From NCBI GenBank assembly GCA_963758025.1, contig CAVWUA010000008.1:1-64000 (forward strand): a stretch of DNA of 64,000 bases, read 5' to 3'. The position numbers were made by a program, and so were the translations under genes. The DNA is from CAVWUA01 sp963758025. GTDB lineage: Bacteria > Planctomycetota > Planctomycetia > Isosphaerales > Isosphaeraceae. The notes under the pieces are model-generated. The model did not search any database, was not told the DNA's origin, and worked only from the letters and a program-made list of their open reading frames with translations. Within the stretch, counting starts at the first letter, position 1, and every line of letters begins with the position of its first letter. Shown piece after piece: positions 55,587-64,000 of this stretch.

Positions 55587-58500
55587 ATGGATGGGATTGC
55601 AGTGACAATGCGCCTCCTGTTCGCTTCTATTCACTGTCTTTGGGATCCTTCCAGCGGGGCCGCGCAGTCCGCCCGCCAGTTGCTTGAGTTGCTCGCTCTG
55701 CGAGGCTGGGATTGTCGGACATTCTGCACCGGCGTACTCGAGTACCGTCGAGAGACGGCGCTGGCTCCGATGCTCGCCCCCTTGGTCGCGACACTCCGTC
55801 GGGCTCGGCTTGACGGCCGCGGTGGACCAGTCGAGGTCCTCGACATTCAAGATGGGAACCTTCGAGGCACCGTCGTTCCAACGGCGTCGAGCCGTGTGCC
55901 CGACCCGGACGAGGCCCGGGTCTTCCTCGACCTGGCCGAGCGAGTTCTCGATCGGTTAAGGCCCCAGGTCCTGCTGACCTACGGCGGTCACCCGGCGGTG
56001 CTGGAGTTGATGGCCTCGGCCCGACGTCGGGGGGTCGCCGTGGTCTTCTTCTTGAGGAACCTCGGTTACACCCAACGCCGCACCTTCGCCAATGTCCATC
56101 GCGTGCTGGTCCCCTCGCAGTATGTTGCAAGCCATTACGCGCAGCGGCTCGGCCTCTCGTGCACGGTGCTGCCAAGCCCGATCCGGTTCGATCGGGTAGT
56201 GGCCGACGCTCCCGAGCCGCGGTATCTGACATTTGTGAATCCCCAGCCAGCGAAGGGGGTGACGGTCTTCGCCCGGATCGCCGCCGAGCTGAGCCGCCGC
56301 CCCGACATTCCGATGCTTGTCGTCGAGGGACGTGGAACTGTCGAAGACCTCACCCGGGTGGGGCTTGATCTCTCGGTGACCAACAACTTTCATTGGATGG
56401 CCAGCACGACCGATCCCCGCGACTTCTACCGAGTCAGCCGCGCCGTGCTGGTCCCCTCGCTCTGCGCCGAGGCCTCGAGCCGGGTTGCGGCCGAATCGCT
56501 CGCCAACGGCCTGCCCGTACTGGCCAGCGATCGGGGCGGGTTGCCCGAGACGCTGGGTGACGCTGGCTTCGTTTTCCCGCTGCCCATGCGCTGCACGCCA
56601 AAGAGCGGGGTGATCCCCACGGTGGGGGAGGTCGCGCCCTGGCTGGAGGCCATCGAACGGCTCTGGGACGACCCGTACTGGGAGGATGAGCAGCGTCGCC
56701 GGGCCTTCAAGGCCGCCCTTCGCTGGGAGGAGAGGCGACTGGTCCCCCAGTACGAGGCCGTCCTTCGGAACGCCGCCAGTGTGGCTGGCCGCACCGTGAC
56801 GGGTATTCCCAACGACGCGGGGCCCGACTGGCTGGACCTCGCCGATGTCCGGGAGGTGGCGTTCCCAACCCTGACGTCCAACACCGACGACGCCGTTGCC
56901 GACAGGCCGGGACCCTCGCCCCGCGGACGGATCCTGCATTACCGCCCGCCTCCCCCATGTCAAGTTCCGGGCCGAAGTCCCGACCTCTCCACGTCCCAAA
57001 ATCGCCCATCTCCCAATTCGTACCCCGACGTTGAGGCATCGCAAGACGATGAAGCAAGGTTGACTTGCGACGGTCAGGAGACCGGGCGATCAGGACCTGA
57101 TGAACGAATTTTTCGGGTCGCGGAGCTGATGGACCGTGGGCGGGAACGTCTGCGGCACGGGGATCTCGCGGAGACCGAGCGTTCCCTCCGAAAAATCCTC
57201 GACGTTGAGCCGGATCACAGCGAAGCGATGCTGATGCTCGGTGGTCTATTGAGGGCCCTCGGCCGGCTGGAAGAGGCCGAGGCGATCTACGATCGGCTCC
57301 TCCGACTCCACCCGGAGTTCGCCGAGGCGCGGCTCCAACTTGGCAACCTCCGATATCGTCAGAGCCGGCTGGAAGAGGCCGAGGCCGCCTATCGCGCTGC
57401 CCGACAAATGCGCCCCGATCACGCCGAGACTTCCAACAACCTGGGCGCCGCCTTGGCTGACCAGGGCCGGTTGGAAGAAGCCGAGGCCTGCTATCGCGAG
57501 GCCATCCGCCTCCGGCCGGATTACGCCGACGCCCATTACAACCTCGGCAATTCCCTGCGAAGGCGAGGCCGGCTGGAAGAGGCCGAGGCCTGCTATCGCG
57601 AGGCCATCCGCCTCCGACCCGACCAGGCCGATCTGCTCAATAACCTTGGAATCGCCCTGGCTGACCAGGGCCGGTTGGAAGAAGCCGAGGCCTGCTATCG
57701 CGAGGCCATCCGCCTCCGACCCGACCAGGCCGAGGTGATTAATAATCTGGGTGCCACCCTGGCTGACCAGGGCCGGCTGGAGGAGGCCGAAGTCTGCTAT
57801 CGGGAGGCCGCGAGGCTACAGCCCGACTACGCCGATCCACAACACAACCGATCCTTGATCCTGCTGCTGAAGGGCTGCTTCGGCCCCGGCTGGGCCGCCT
57901 ACGAGTGGCGGTGGCGGCGAGCCGGCTTTTGCCCGCCCCGGTTCTCCCAGCCGACCTGGGACGGGTCGCCCCTGCGGGGCCGGACGATCCTCCTCTACAC
58001 CGAGCAGGGGGCCGGCGACATCTTGCAGTTCATCCGCTACGTCGGCCCGATCCGCAGGTCCGGCGGCCGGGTCGTCCTGGCCGGGCCACCGAATCTACTG
58101 CCGTTCCTGGCTTGCGGCCCCGCCGTCGATGAACTCGTGTCCCTGGAGAGCTCCACACCGGCGTTCGACGTGCACGCGTCGCTGATGAGCCTGCCGAGAA
58201 TCCTAGGAACGACCCTGGAGACGGTTCCCGCCGAGATTCCGTACCTGTTCCCGACGCCCGAACTCGTGGATCACTGGAGGCAGAAACTTGAGCCCGTCCG
58301 GGGATACCGGATCGGGATCGCCTGGTCCGGCAACCCGACAAATCCCTACAACCGGCGCCGGTCGATCCCTCCTCGATGGTTCGCGGAACTGGCTCGCCTG
58401 GAGGGCGTTCGACTGATCAGCCTCCAGAAGCAGGACAGGGGTGGTGAGCCACCTGGCGCCGACTTCCCCGTCATTGACTGGACTGCGGAGATGGACCGCG

Positions 58501-59204
58501 CGGGGGCCTTCCTCGATACTGCGGCGGTGATGCTGAACCTTGACCTCGTCGTCGCCTGCGACTCCTCTCTAGCCCACCTGGCCGGTGCCCTCGGCGTCCC
58601 CGTCTGGCTACCCTTACCGGCCGTTCCCGATTGGCGATGGATGCTGGACCGCGACGACTCTCCGTGGTATCCGACGATGCGGCTCTTCCGCCAGTCTCGC
58701 CCGGGATGCTGGGAGGAGCCGTTCCATCGCATGCTCGATGCGCTGCGGGGAAGGTTCGGGTCGAAGACGTCCCGGCTCAAGCTGACCCTCGAGATCGCAC
58801 CCGGGGAATTGATCGACAAAATCACGATCCTGCAGATCAAGCGGTCGAGGATTGAGGAGCCCGAGAAGCTCGATCACATTCAGCACGAGCTGGCCGGGTT
58901 GATTGCGTTGCGCGATCGAGCGCTCGGCCGTTTGAAGTGGCTCGCAACAACCGCCGCCGAGTTGTCCGCGGTTAACGAGGCAATCTGGGACGCCGAGGAA
59001 CGTCTTCGAGCCTGCGAACTGGCCAAGGACTTCGGACCCCAATTCATCGTGCTCGCCCGATCAATCTACCACAACAATGATCGCAGAGCTTCCATCAAAA
59101 AATGGATCAATTATAAATTTGATTCCGCGATTCTCGAAGAGAAATCCTATCCTCTTCCCGACCTCGCCGAATCCCTGGAACCAACCGAGCGAAGCGGACT
59201 CTAG
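55587..59204 (+). CDS. Four-module glycosyltransferase: GT4-like, TPR, GT9-like, DUF6165
   Basis: A 1,205-residue protein. Residues 8-400 are a GT-B, GT4-like domain (LLFASIHCLWDPSSGAAQSA, TFVNPQPAKGVTVFARIAAE, and the C-terminal acidic motif region AEASSRVAAESLANGLPVLA). A linker of about 100 residues leads to six or seven TPR units (about 511-757), several nearly identical (GRLEEAEACYREAIRLRP). Residues 768-1057 resemble ADP-heptose/GT9-type transferases (LYTEQGAGDILQFIRYVGPI, YRIGIAWSGNPTNPYNRRRS, LVVACDSSLAHLAGALGVPV). The last 140 residues (LTLEIAPGELIDKITILQIK) match DUF6165. ATG 55587 is used; 55608 is possible. Probably glycosylates surface proteins or polysaccharide, perhaps the giant protein encoded divergently. 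Confidence 0.85.
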   Translation: MDGIAVTMRLLFASIHCLWDPSSGAAQSARQLLELLALRGWDCRTFCTGVLEYRRETALAPMLAPLVATLRRARLDGRGGPVEVLDIQDGNLRGTVVPTASSRVPDPDEARVFLDLAERVLDRLRPQVLLTYGGHPAVLELMASARRRGVAVVFFLRNLGYTQRRTFANVHRVLVPSQYVASHYAQRLGLSCTVLPSPIRFDRVVADAPEPRYLTFVNPQPAKGVTVFARIAAELSRRPDIPMLVVEGRGTVEDLTRVGLDLSVTNNFHWMASTTDPRDFYRVSRAVLVPSLCAEASSRVAAESLANGLPVLASDRGGLPETLGDAGFVFPLPMRCTPKSGVIPTVGEVAPWLEAIERLWDDPYWEDEQRRRAFKAALRWEERRLVPQYEAVLRNAASVAGRTVTGIPNDAGPDWLDLADVREVAFPTLTSNTDDAVADRPGPSPRGRILHYRPPPPCQVPGRSPDLSTSQNRPSPNSYPDVEASQDDEARLTCDGQETGRSGPDERIFRVAELMDRGRERLRHGDLAETERSLRKILDVEPDHSEAMLMLGGLLRALGRLEEAEAIYDRLLRLHPEFAEARLQLGNLRYRQSRLEEAEAAYRAARQMRPDHAETSNNLGAALADQGRLEEAEACYREAIRLRPDYADAHYNLGNSLRRRGRLEEAEACYREAIRLRPDQADLLNNLGIALADQGRLEEAEACYREAIRLRPDQAEVINNLGATLADQGRLEEAEVCYREAARLQPDYADPQHNRSLILLLKGCFGPGWAAYEWRWRRAGFCPPRFSQPTWDGSPLRGRTILLYTEQGAGDILQFIRYVGPIRRSGGRVVLAGPPNLLPFLACGPAVDELVSLESSTPAFDVHASLMSLPRILGTTLETVPAEIPYLFPTPELVDHWRQKLEPVRGYRIGIAWSGNPTNPYNRRRSIPPRWFAELARLEGVRLISLQKQDRGGEPPGADFPVIDWTAEMDRAGAFLDTAAVMLNLDLVVACDSSLAHLAGALGVPVWLPLPAVPDWRWMLDRDDSPWYPTMRLFRQSRPGCWEEPFHRMLDALRGRFGSKTSRLKLTLEIAPGELIDKITILQIKRSRIEEPEKLDHIQHELAGLIALRDRALGRLKWLATTAAELSAVNEAIWDAEERLRACELAKDFGPQFIVLARSIYHNNDRRASIKKWINYKFDSAILEEKSYPLPDLAESLEPTERSGL

Positions 59205-59732
59205 CCCGAGGACTGCGTGGCGGGGGGTGGAATCCCGATCTGCGGGGCAGAGGGACCTCAAGGCGGGACCGGCTCGATGTTGTCGTTTTTGCCAAAGGGT
59301 AAGGACGTTAGCCGATTGCAGTAGCCAATAGCGGATCATCTTGTGGGACATCGACTTACGATGCTCACGTAGACGTTTAACAACCAAGCGAGCCTCAATT
59401 CTAAACTCTTGGCCGTAAATTAGTTACGCCGTTCACCGCCATCGGCTAAAGTCTTACACCAAAGGATTTCGGATTCCGCGGGAGGTTTTCTCGACGAGAT
59501 AACCTTCTTGCACCCATCCTTGCGCGGATTTCGTGTCACTCTCGCGGAGATTTCCGTATCCAGGGATAGTGATCGCGTTGAAGAAAGCGTGCGAAGGCGC
59601 GGTAAATCGACCATTCGCGCGGCACGTTTGCTTTGGTTCGATTCATGTGGGACAATCGGGCACGTCTCAACCTTTTTGGAATGAAAAAAAGGGAGACGGT
59701 CCGGGACGCCGTCGTCTCGCGGAGAGAGCGCC
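59205..59732. other. Non-coding region before vgrG
   Basis: About 530 bases with lowered GC around 59330-59440. Short open frames on both strands have no recognisable product. No repeats or RNA genes seen. The last 60 bases include an A-run followed by GGAG-like elements before vgrG. Confidence 0.4.
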
Positions 59733-61870
59733 ATGGGAACCTACACGCAGACCGGCCGGAACCTGACCGTCACGACCCCTCTGGGGGCGGATCGGCTGTT
59801 GTTGCGCGGGTTCTCGGGGCAGGAGGCGGTGTCGGGGCTGTTCCACTTCCAGCTCGATCTGATCGCCGAGAATGATAAGACGATCCCGTTTGACCAGTTG
59901 CTCGGACAGAAGGTGACGGTCCACATGGCCCTGCCCGACGATCGGGTGCGGCACTTCAGCGGTATCTGCAACCGGATGACCCAGGGGGGACAGGATACGA
60001 CCTTCACCGCGTACCAGATGGAGTTCGTCCCGCAGTTCTGGCTCTTGACCCGCAAGGCGCAGAGCCGGATCTTCCAGCAGAAGACCGTCCCCGAGATCCT
60101 CCAGACGGTTCTGGAGGGGCTCGACGTTGACTTCGAGATCCAGGGAACATTTCATCCGCGCGACTTCTGCGTGCAGTACCGCGAGACCGACTTCAACTTC
60201 GCCAGCCGGCTCATGGAAGAGGAAGGCATTTCTTACTTCTTCCGGCACACCGCCGACGGCCATACGATGGTCGTGGCGAACACGCCGTCGAGCCACCCGG
60301 ACCTGCCCGAGCAGAGCGAGATCGAGTACGAGCTTTCGGAGGTCGGCGAGCGCACGGGCGGACCGGATCACCGACTGGGAGAAGGTCGCAGGAACTCCGC
60401 TCGGGAAAGTACACCCTCTGGGACCACTGCTTCGAGATTCCGCACAAGCACCTGGAAGCCGACAAGCTCATCATGGACAGCGTGGCGGCGGGCTCGGTCA
60501 CATCACAAGATGAAGATCGGCGCGAATGACAAGCTGGAGATTTACGACTTCCCCGGCGAATACGCGCAGCGGTTCGACGGGATCGACCCCGGCGGCGGCG
60601 AACGCGCCGGCCGACCTTCAGAAGATCTTCGAGGACAACAAGCGGACCGTCGAGATTCGCATGCAGGAGGAGGCCGCGCAAGGGCTGACGATCCAGGGAG
60701 CGAGCCGTTGCCGCTATCTGGCCGCCGGGCACAAGTTCACGCTCCAGCGGCACTTCAACGCCGATGGCCCGTACGTCCTGACCAGCGTACAGCACACGCG
60801 CACGGCTGCAAGGGGATTATCGCTCCGACAGCGAGGGAGAAGCTACGTATTACAACTCATTCACATGTATTCCCGCCGCCTTGCCGTTCCGCCCGCGCCG
60901 CATCACACCGAAGCCGGTCGTTCAGGGGACACAGACGGCCGTCGTCGTCGGCCCGGCCGGCGAGGAGATCTTCACCGACAAGTACGGCCGGGTGAAGGTC
61001 CAGTTTCACTGGGACCGCCAGGGGCAGAACGAACGCCGACAGCTCGTGCTGGGTGCGCGTGGGCACCCCCTGGGCGGGCAAGAACTGGGGGATGATCCAC
61101 ATCCCGCGGATCGGGCAGGAGGTGATCGTCGCCTTCGAGCAGGGGGACCCCGACCAGCCGATCATCGTCGGCAGCGTCTACAACGCCGACATGATGCCCC
61201 CCTACGACCTACCCGACGAACAGGACCCAGAGCGGGGTCAAGAGCCGTAGCACCTTGCAGGGAACGCCCCGACAACTTCAACGAGATTCGCTTCGAGGAC
61301 AAGAAGGGGGACGAACAACTCTTCATCCACGCCGAGAAGAACCAGGACATCGAGGTCGAGAACGACGAGACGCACTGGGTCGGCCGCGACCGCACGAAGA
61401 CCATCGACCGCGACGAGAAAACGCACGTCAAGGGGAACCGGACCGAGACGGTCAGTAAGAACGAAACGATCACCATCCATGGCAACCGGACCGAGACGGT
61501 CAATAAGAACGAGAAGGTGGAGGTCAAGACCGGCAACCGCGACATCATTCTTGATAAGGGGAACGACACCCATAAGATCAAGATGGGCAACCGCGACGTG
61601 CAGATCGACATGGGCAACGACACGCTCACGATCAAGCTGGGCAACCAGACCACGAAGCTGAACCTGGGAAAAAGTTCGACCGAGGCGATGCAGTCCATCG
61701 AGTTGAAGGTCGGCCAGAGCTCGATCAAGATCGACCAGATGGGCGTGACGATCAAGGGAATGATGGTGACGGTCGAGGGACAGATTCAGACCCAGGTCAA
61801 GGGCCTGATGACCCAGATCAACGGTCAGGCGATGCTGAAAGCGGGCGGTGGGATCACGATGATTGGATAA
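59733..61870 (+). pseudogene. vgrG: VgrG-type (type VI secretion spike) protein with many frameshifts
   Basis: ATG 59733 opens the gp27-like half: LLLRGFSGQEAVSGLFHFQL, KTVPEILQTVLEGLDVDFE, FCVQYRETDFNFASRLMEEE. The chain then changes frame about eight times (near 60350, 60390, 60510, 60590, 60810, 61040, 61220 and 61260). It remains recognisable: KIGANDKLEIYDFPGEYAQR, then PFRPRRITPKPVVQGTQTAV, GEEIFTDKYGRVKVQFHWDR and GKNWGMIHIPRIGQEVIV. The long clean tail is the gp5-like beta-helix spike (KNETITIHGNRTETV repeats). VgrG trimers form the tip of T6SS or related contractile injectors. Breakage this dense looks like real decay or a poor contig end. DUF6931 and PAAR genes follow, a usual order. 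Confidence 0.75.
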
Positions 61871-61978
61871 GGAAGTCGGAAGAGCCTCGCGCAAGACGCG
61901 AAGGCGCGAAGTCACGCCAAGGAAGAGGCGGCCTTTGCGAGAAACTCTTCCATCCCGATCGCGGAATAGCGGAGCGCC

Positions 61979-62797
61979 ATGACTGACACATGGATATCAG
62001 ATAAAACCGTGCTGGAAATCAGTCGGGACGCCAACCTGGGCGACGAGGCCCGGGGGATGCTCGACGAGGGGCAATCCGCGCGTGCGTACCTCGACCTGCT
62101 GATCGAGAAATTGCTGCTTGTTGATGCCGTGCGGTTTCTGTCGCACGCACTCGGAAAGCGGCACGCGGTCTGGTGGGCCTGCCAGTGTGCGCGGAAGAGT
62201 GCCGAGCCGGCACCCGACGAGCCCACGCTGGCCGCCCTGGAGGCCGCCGAGCACTGGGCGGCCGACCCGAGCGAGGCGAACCGGCGGGCGGCTCAGGAGG
62301 CGTCGGAGGCGGTCGGCCTGGGCACCCCGGCCGGCTGCGCGGCGATGGCCGCCTTCTGGAGCGGCGGCAGTCTCGCGCCGCCCAACGTGCCGGCCGTGCC
62401 CCCCGCCGACCACCTCACCGGCCACGGCGTCGCCGGGTCCGTCCAGCTCGCCGGGGTCCTCCGTGAGCCGGAGAAGGCCGAGGACCATTACCGGGACTTT
62501 CTCCGCATCGGCGTCGAGATCGCCGAGGGCGCGAACCGCTGGCCCGAACCCGCCGCGCCGCCCGAGGCGCGCGCCGGAGCGACCCGCGAAGCCCGCCCCT
62601 CCGCGCCGAGCCGGACCCGGGGGCCATCCCGCGCCCCTCCCCGTCTTCCAGAACCCTACCGCGCGATAGCTGGGAGTGAGTCGTCATGGGCCAACCCGCC
62701 GCTCGCATCACCGACATGCACGTCTGTCCGATGGTCACTGGGCTCGTCCCTCACGTCGGCGGGCCGATCCTGCCGCCAGGGGCCATCACCGTTCTGA
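61979..62797 (+). CDS. DUF6931-like protein of the VgrG-PAAR cassette
   Basis: Starts MTDTWISDKTVLEISRDANL at 61979. The helical core contains ARAYLDLLIEKLLLVDAVRF, LSHALGKRHAVWWACQCARK and EHWAADPSEANRRAAQEASE, the WWACQCAR segment being characteristic of DUF6931 proteins that accompany VgrG and PAAR genes in planctomycetes. In frame the product runs to 62797 and would overlap the PAAR gene by 112 bases with unlikely residues. A base change near 62570 would instead end it at TAG 62669, just before the PAAR RBS. The latter is more natural. Function unknown; possibly an adaptor for the PAAR tip. Confidence 0.6.
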   Translation: MTDTWISDKTVLEISRDANLGDEARGMLDEGQSARAYLDLLIEKLLLVDAVRFLSHALGKRHAVWWACQCARKSAEPAPDEPTLAALEAAEHWAADPSEANRRAAQEASEAVGLGTPAGCAAMAAFWSGGSLAPPNVPAVPPADHLTGHGVAGSVQLAGVLREPEKAEDHYRDFLRIGVEIAEGANRWPEPAAPPEARAGATREARPSAPSRTRGPSRAPPRLPEPYRAIAGSESSWANPPLASPTCTSVRWSLGSSLTSAGRSCRQGPSPF

Positions 62798-62976
62798 TCG
62801 GCGGTCTGCCCGCGGCGCGGGTGGGGGACATGGCCGTCTGCGTCGGTCCGCCCGACGTGATCGTGCTCGGCAGCTTCACCGTTCTGATCGGCGGCCAGCC
62901 CGCTGCCCGGATGGGGGACATGACGGCTCACGGCGGAGCGATCGTTCTGGGTTTCCCCACGGTCCTGATCGGTTAA
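62686..62976 (+). CDS. PAAR domain-containing protein
   Basis: A 96-residue protein made of two repeated halves typical of PAAR: MGQPAARITDMHVCPMVTGL, then GPILPPGAITVLIGGLPAAR, then VGDMAVCVGPPDVIVLGSFT, and ITVLIGG-like repeats to the end. His/Cys ligands in DMHVCP, DMAVC and DMTAHG would bind a zinc at the cone tip. PAAR proteins cap the VgrG trimer and sharpen the spike; there is no C-terminal effector extension here. GGGAG lies upstream of ATG 62686. The insertion sequence starts within about 35 bases of its stop. Confidence 0.88.
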   Translation: MGQPAARITDMHVCPMVTGLVPHVGGPILPPGAITVLIGGLPAARVGDMAVCVGPPDVIVLGSFTVLIGGQPAARMGDMTAHGGAIVLGFPTVLIG

Positions 62977-63008
62977 CGCCATCCCTCCCGAGCCTGGTGC
63001 GTGGTGAC

Positions 63009-64000
63009 GGGGGTAGGTAGCACTTCTGTGGGTGTACCGTCTGTTCAGTTTCGGCTGGGATGCCAGTAGGCGTCCCACTGATCTTCTCCGCTGGCGAACA
63101 GGGGCGAAGGTGGCACATGCCGTCGGCTCCGTCTTCGCCCCACGCATGCCCCCGTTCTTCATCCGCTTGCCGATGACCGTCTTGCACGCCGACTCGATCG
63201 GGCCGGAGCCGATCGCCCAGCCCTTGGCCCGATACGCCGGATAGTCCATCCGATGCACGTGATTCTCGAAGTAACCCACCACCTCGCCGTGGACCCTCCG
63301 CACCGACTCGCGGCCGTCCGGGGGAAGCGCCCGCAGGTCGTTGAGCACCGCCTCACCGCCGTCGTGCTTCAGCCGATGACGCCACCGCCCCCACCACTCC
63401 TCCCGGGCCGATTCGTCGGCCGGGTAGAGCGCCCGGCCCAGGTCGCCGAGATGCTCCGCGACGTGGTAGAAGTCGAGGATCACCGCCTCGACGCGGCCGA
63501 AGTTCACCCGCAGCAGGTCCTCCACCCCGGCCCCGGCGTCCGACAACGCGATCCAGCGCCTCGGCCTGGTCCATGCCCACCTGGGCCGCTTGCCGCCGCA
63601 TCGGCTCGGCCAGCGACGCCTGGCCCTCCAGTCCGGCCACGTAACGCGCCTGGAACTGCGGCGTGCGGCCGTGCGACCGGGCCCACCGGGCCGGGTCCTC
63701 CGGCACCGGGTTGTAGATCATCCCGACCGCCGCCATGCGGCCGTCCGCCGCGGCGCCCTCGGGCCCTGCATCCCCAACCCGGTCAGGTCGAGCGAGACGT
63801 AGGCACAGGTCACCCCCTCGGCGTCCTTGTGCCAGGCCCACGGGCCGGCCGCCCCGAAGGTCTCGCCGGCGGCCTGTCGCCGGCCGATGTCGTCGCCGAC
63901 CGCCTCGCTGGTCCGCTCCACCGTCGATTCCGAGGCACGCAACCCGGCGAGCTTCCTGAGCACCACGTCGGCGGCCTCGGCGAAGCTGTCGACCGCGCCG
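63009..64000 (-). mobile_element. ISKra4-like insertion sequence, 3' end only
   Basis: The minus-strand transposase ends at 63045 and the element boundary is probably near GGGGGTAGGTAGCACTTC (63009-63026), just downstream of PAAR. The other end is beyond the window edge, so inverted and target repeats cannot be compared. Confidence 0.5.
63045..64000 (-). pseudogene. ISKra4-type transposase, partial and frameshifted
   Basis: Minus-strand segments in several frames form one transposase that continues past the right edge: KLAGLRASESTVERTSEAVG, AWHKDAEGVTCAYVSLDLTG, VNFGRVEAVILDFYHVAEHL, GPIESACKTVIGKRMKNGGM and EDQWDAYWHPSRN before the stop at 63045. FYHVAEHL and GPIESACK are catalytic-core signatures of ISKra4-group transposases. 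Breaks lie near 63770, 63540 and 63140, so the copy is probably inactive unless these are sequencing errors. Confidence 0.7.

Noticed and set aside
57470..57780. 102-base repeats as a CRISPR array
   Set aside because: The period equals 34 codons and encodes TPR units.

Overview
The window looks like chromosomal DNA of a high-GC planctomycete, most likely near Isosphaeraceae. The main clues are a Tat-exported DUF1501 protein, a giant surface protein with the planctomycete N-terminal motif LEGRMLLS, several WD40/caspase-like proteins, a Ser/Thr kinase joined to a formylglycine-generating-enzyme (FGE) domain, and a VgrG-DUF6931-PAAR cassette. No rRNA, complete tRNA or CRISPR array was recognised. 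The assignment rests on gene content only.

Layout. 0-13 kb: a cut-off DUF1257 gene, a PadR regulator with two membrane genes, and assorted housekeeping or accessory genes (amidohydrolase, tautomerase, gamma-carbonic anhydrase, endonuclease/exonuclease/phosphatase, TPR, WD40, GH26-like, tag, SEC-C/HEAT). 13.1-17.7 kb: a probable integrated replicon or satellite (HTH protein, prim-pol, P4/D5-type primase-helicase), with a REP-like repeat cluster on its left and a tRNA/tmRNA-3'-end-like sequence plus a strong terminator on its right. 18.3-24 kb: oxidoreductase, rsmD coupled to an internally duplicated membrane protein, a Tat protein and a DUF1501 protein. 24.1-37.5 kb: a long minus-strand run for uptake and oxidation of sugars or sugar acids (Na+/solute symporter, two SDRs, Gfo/Idh/MocA, HpcH/HpaI aldolase, deacylase-like, HEAT-sialidase, M24 peptidase, then KDG-kinase-like, glucose-dehydrogenase-like, aldose epimerase). 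38-48.3 kb: the most striking block. A transmembrane kinase-FGE protein is followed after 12 nt by a transmembrane pseudo-caspase/WD40/active-caspase protein carrying an EF-hand-like loop. A WD40-PDZ-pseudo-caspase paralogue converges on it from the other strand. 48.7-59.2 kb: cell-surface proteins and a four-module glycosyltransferase. 59.7-64 kb: a decayed VgrG, DUF6931, PAAR, and the 3' end of an ISKra4-like insertion sequence.

Quality caution. About a dozen conserved genes are interrupted by single-base frame changes, while others of more than 3.5 kb are clean. Some breaks are probably assembly indels. The dense breakage in vgrG (about eight), the GH26-like gene and the transposase could be real decay. 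Frameshifted genes are given as one feature with the frame segments described.
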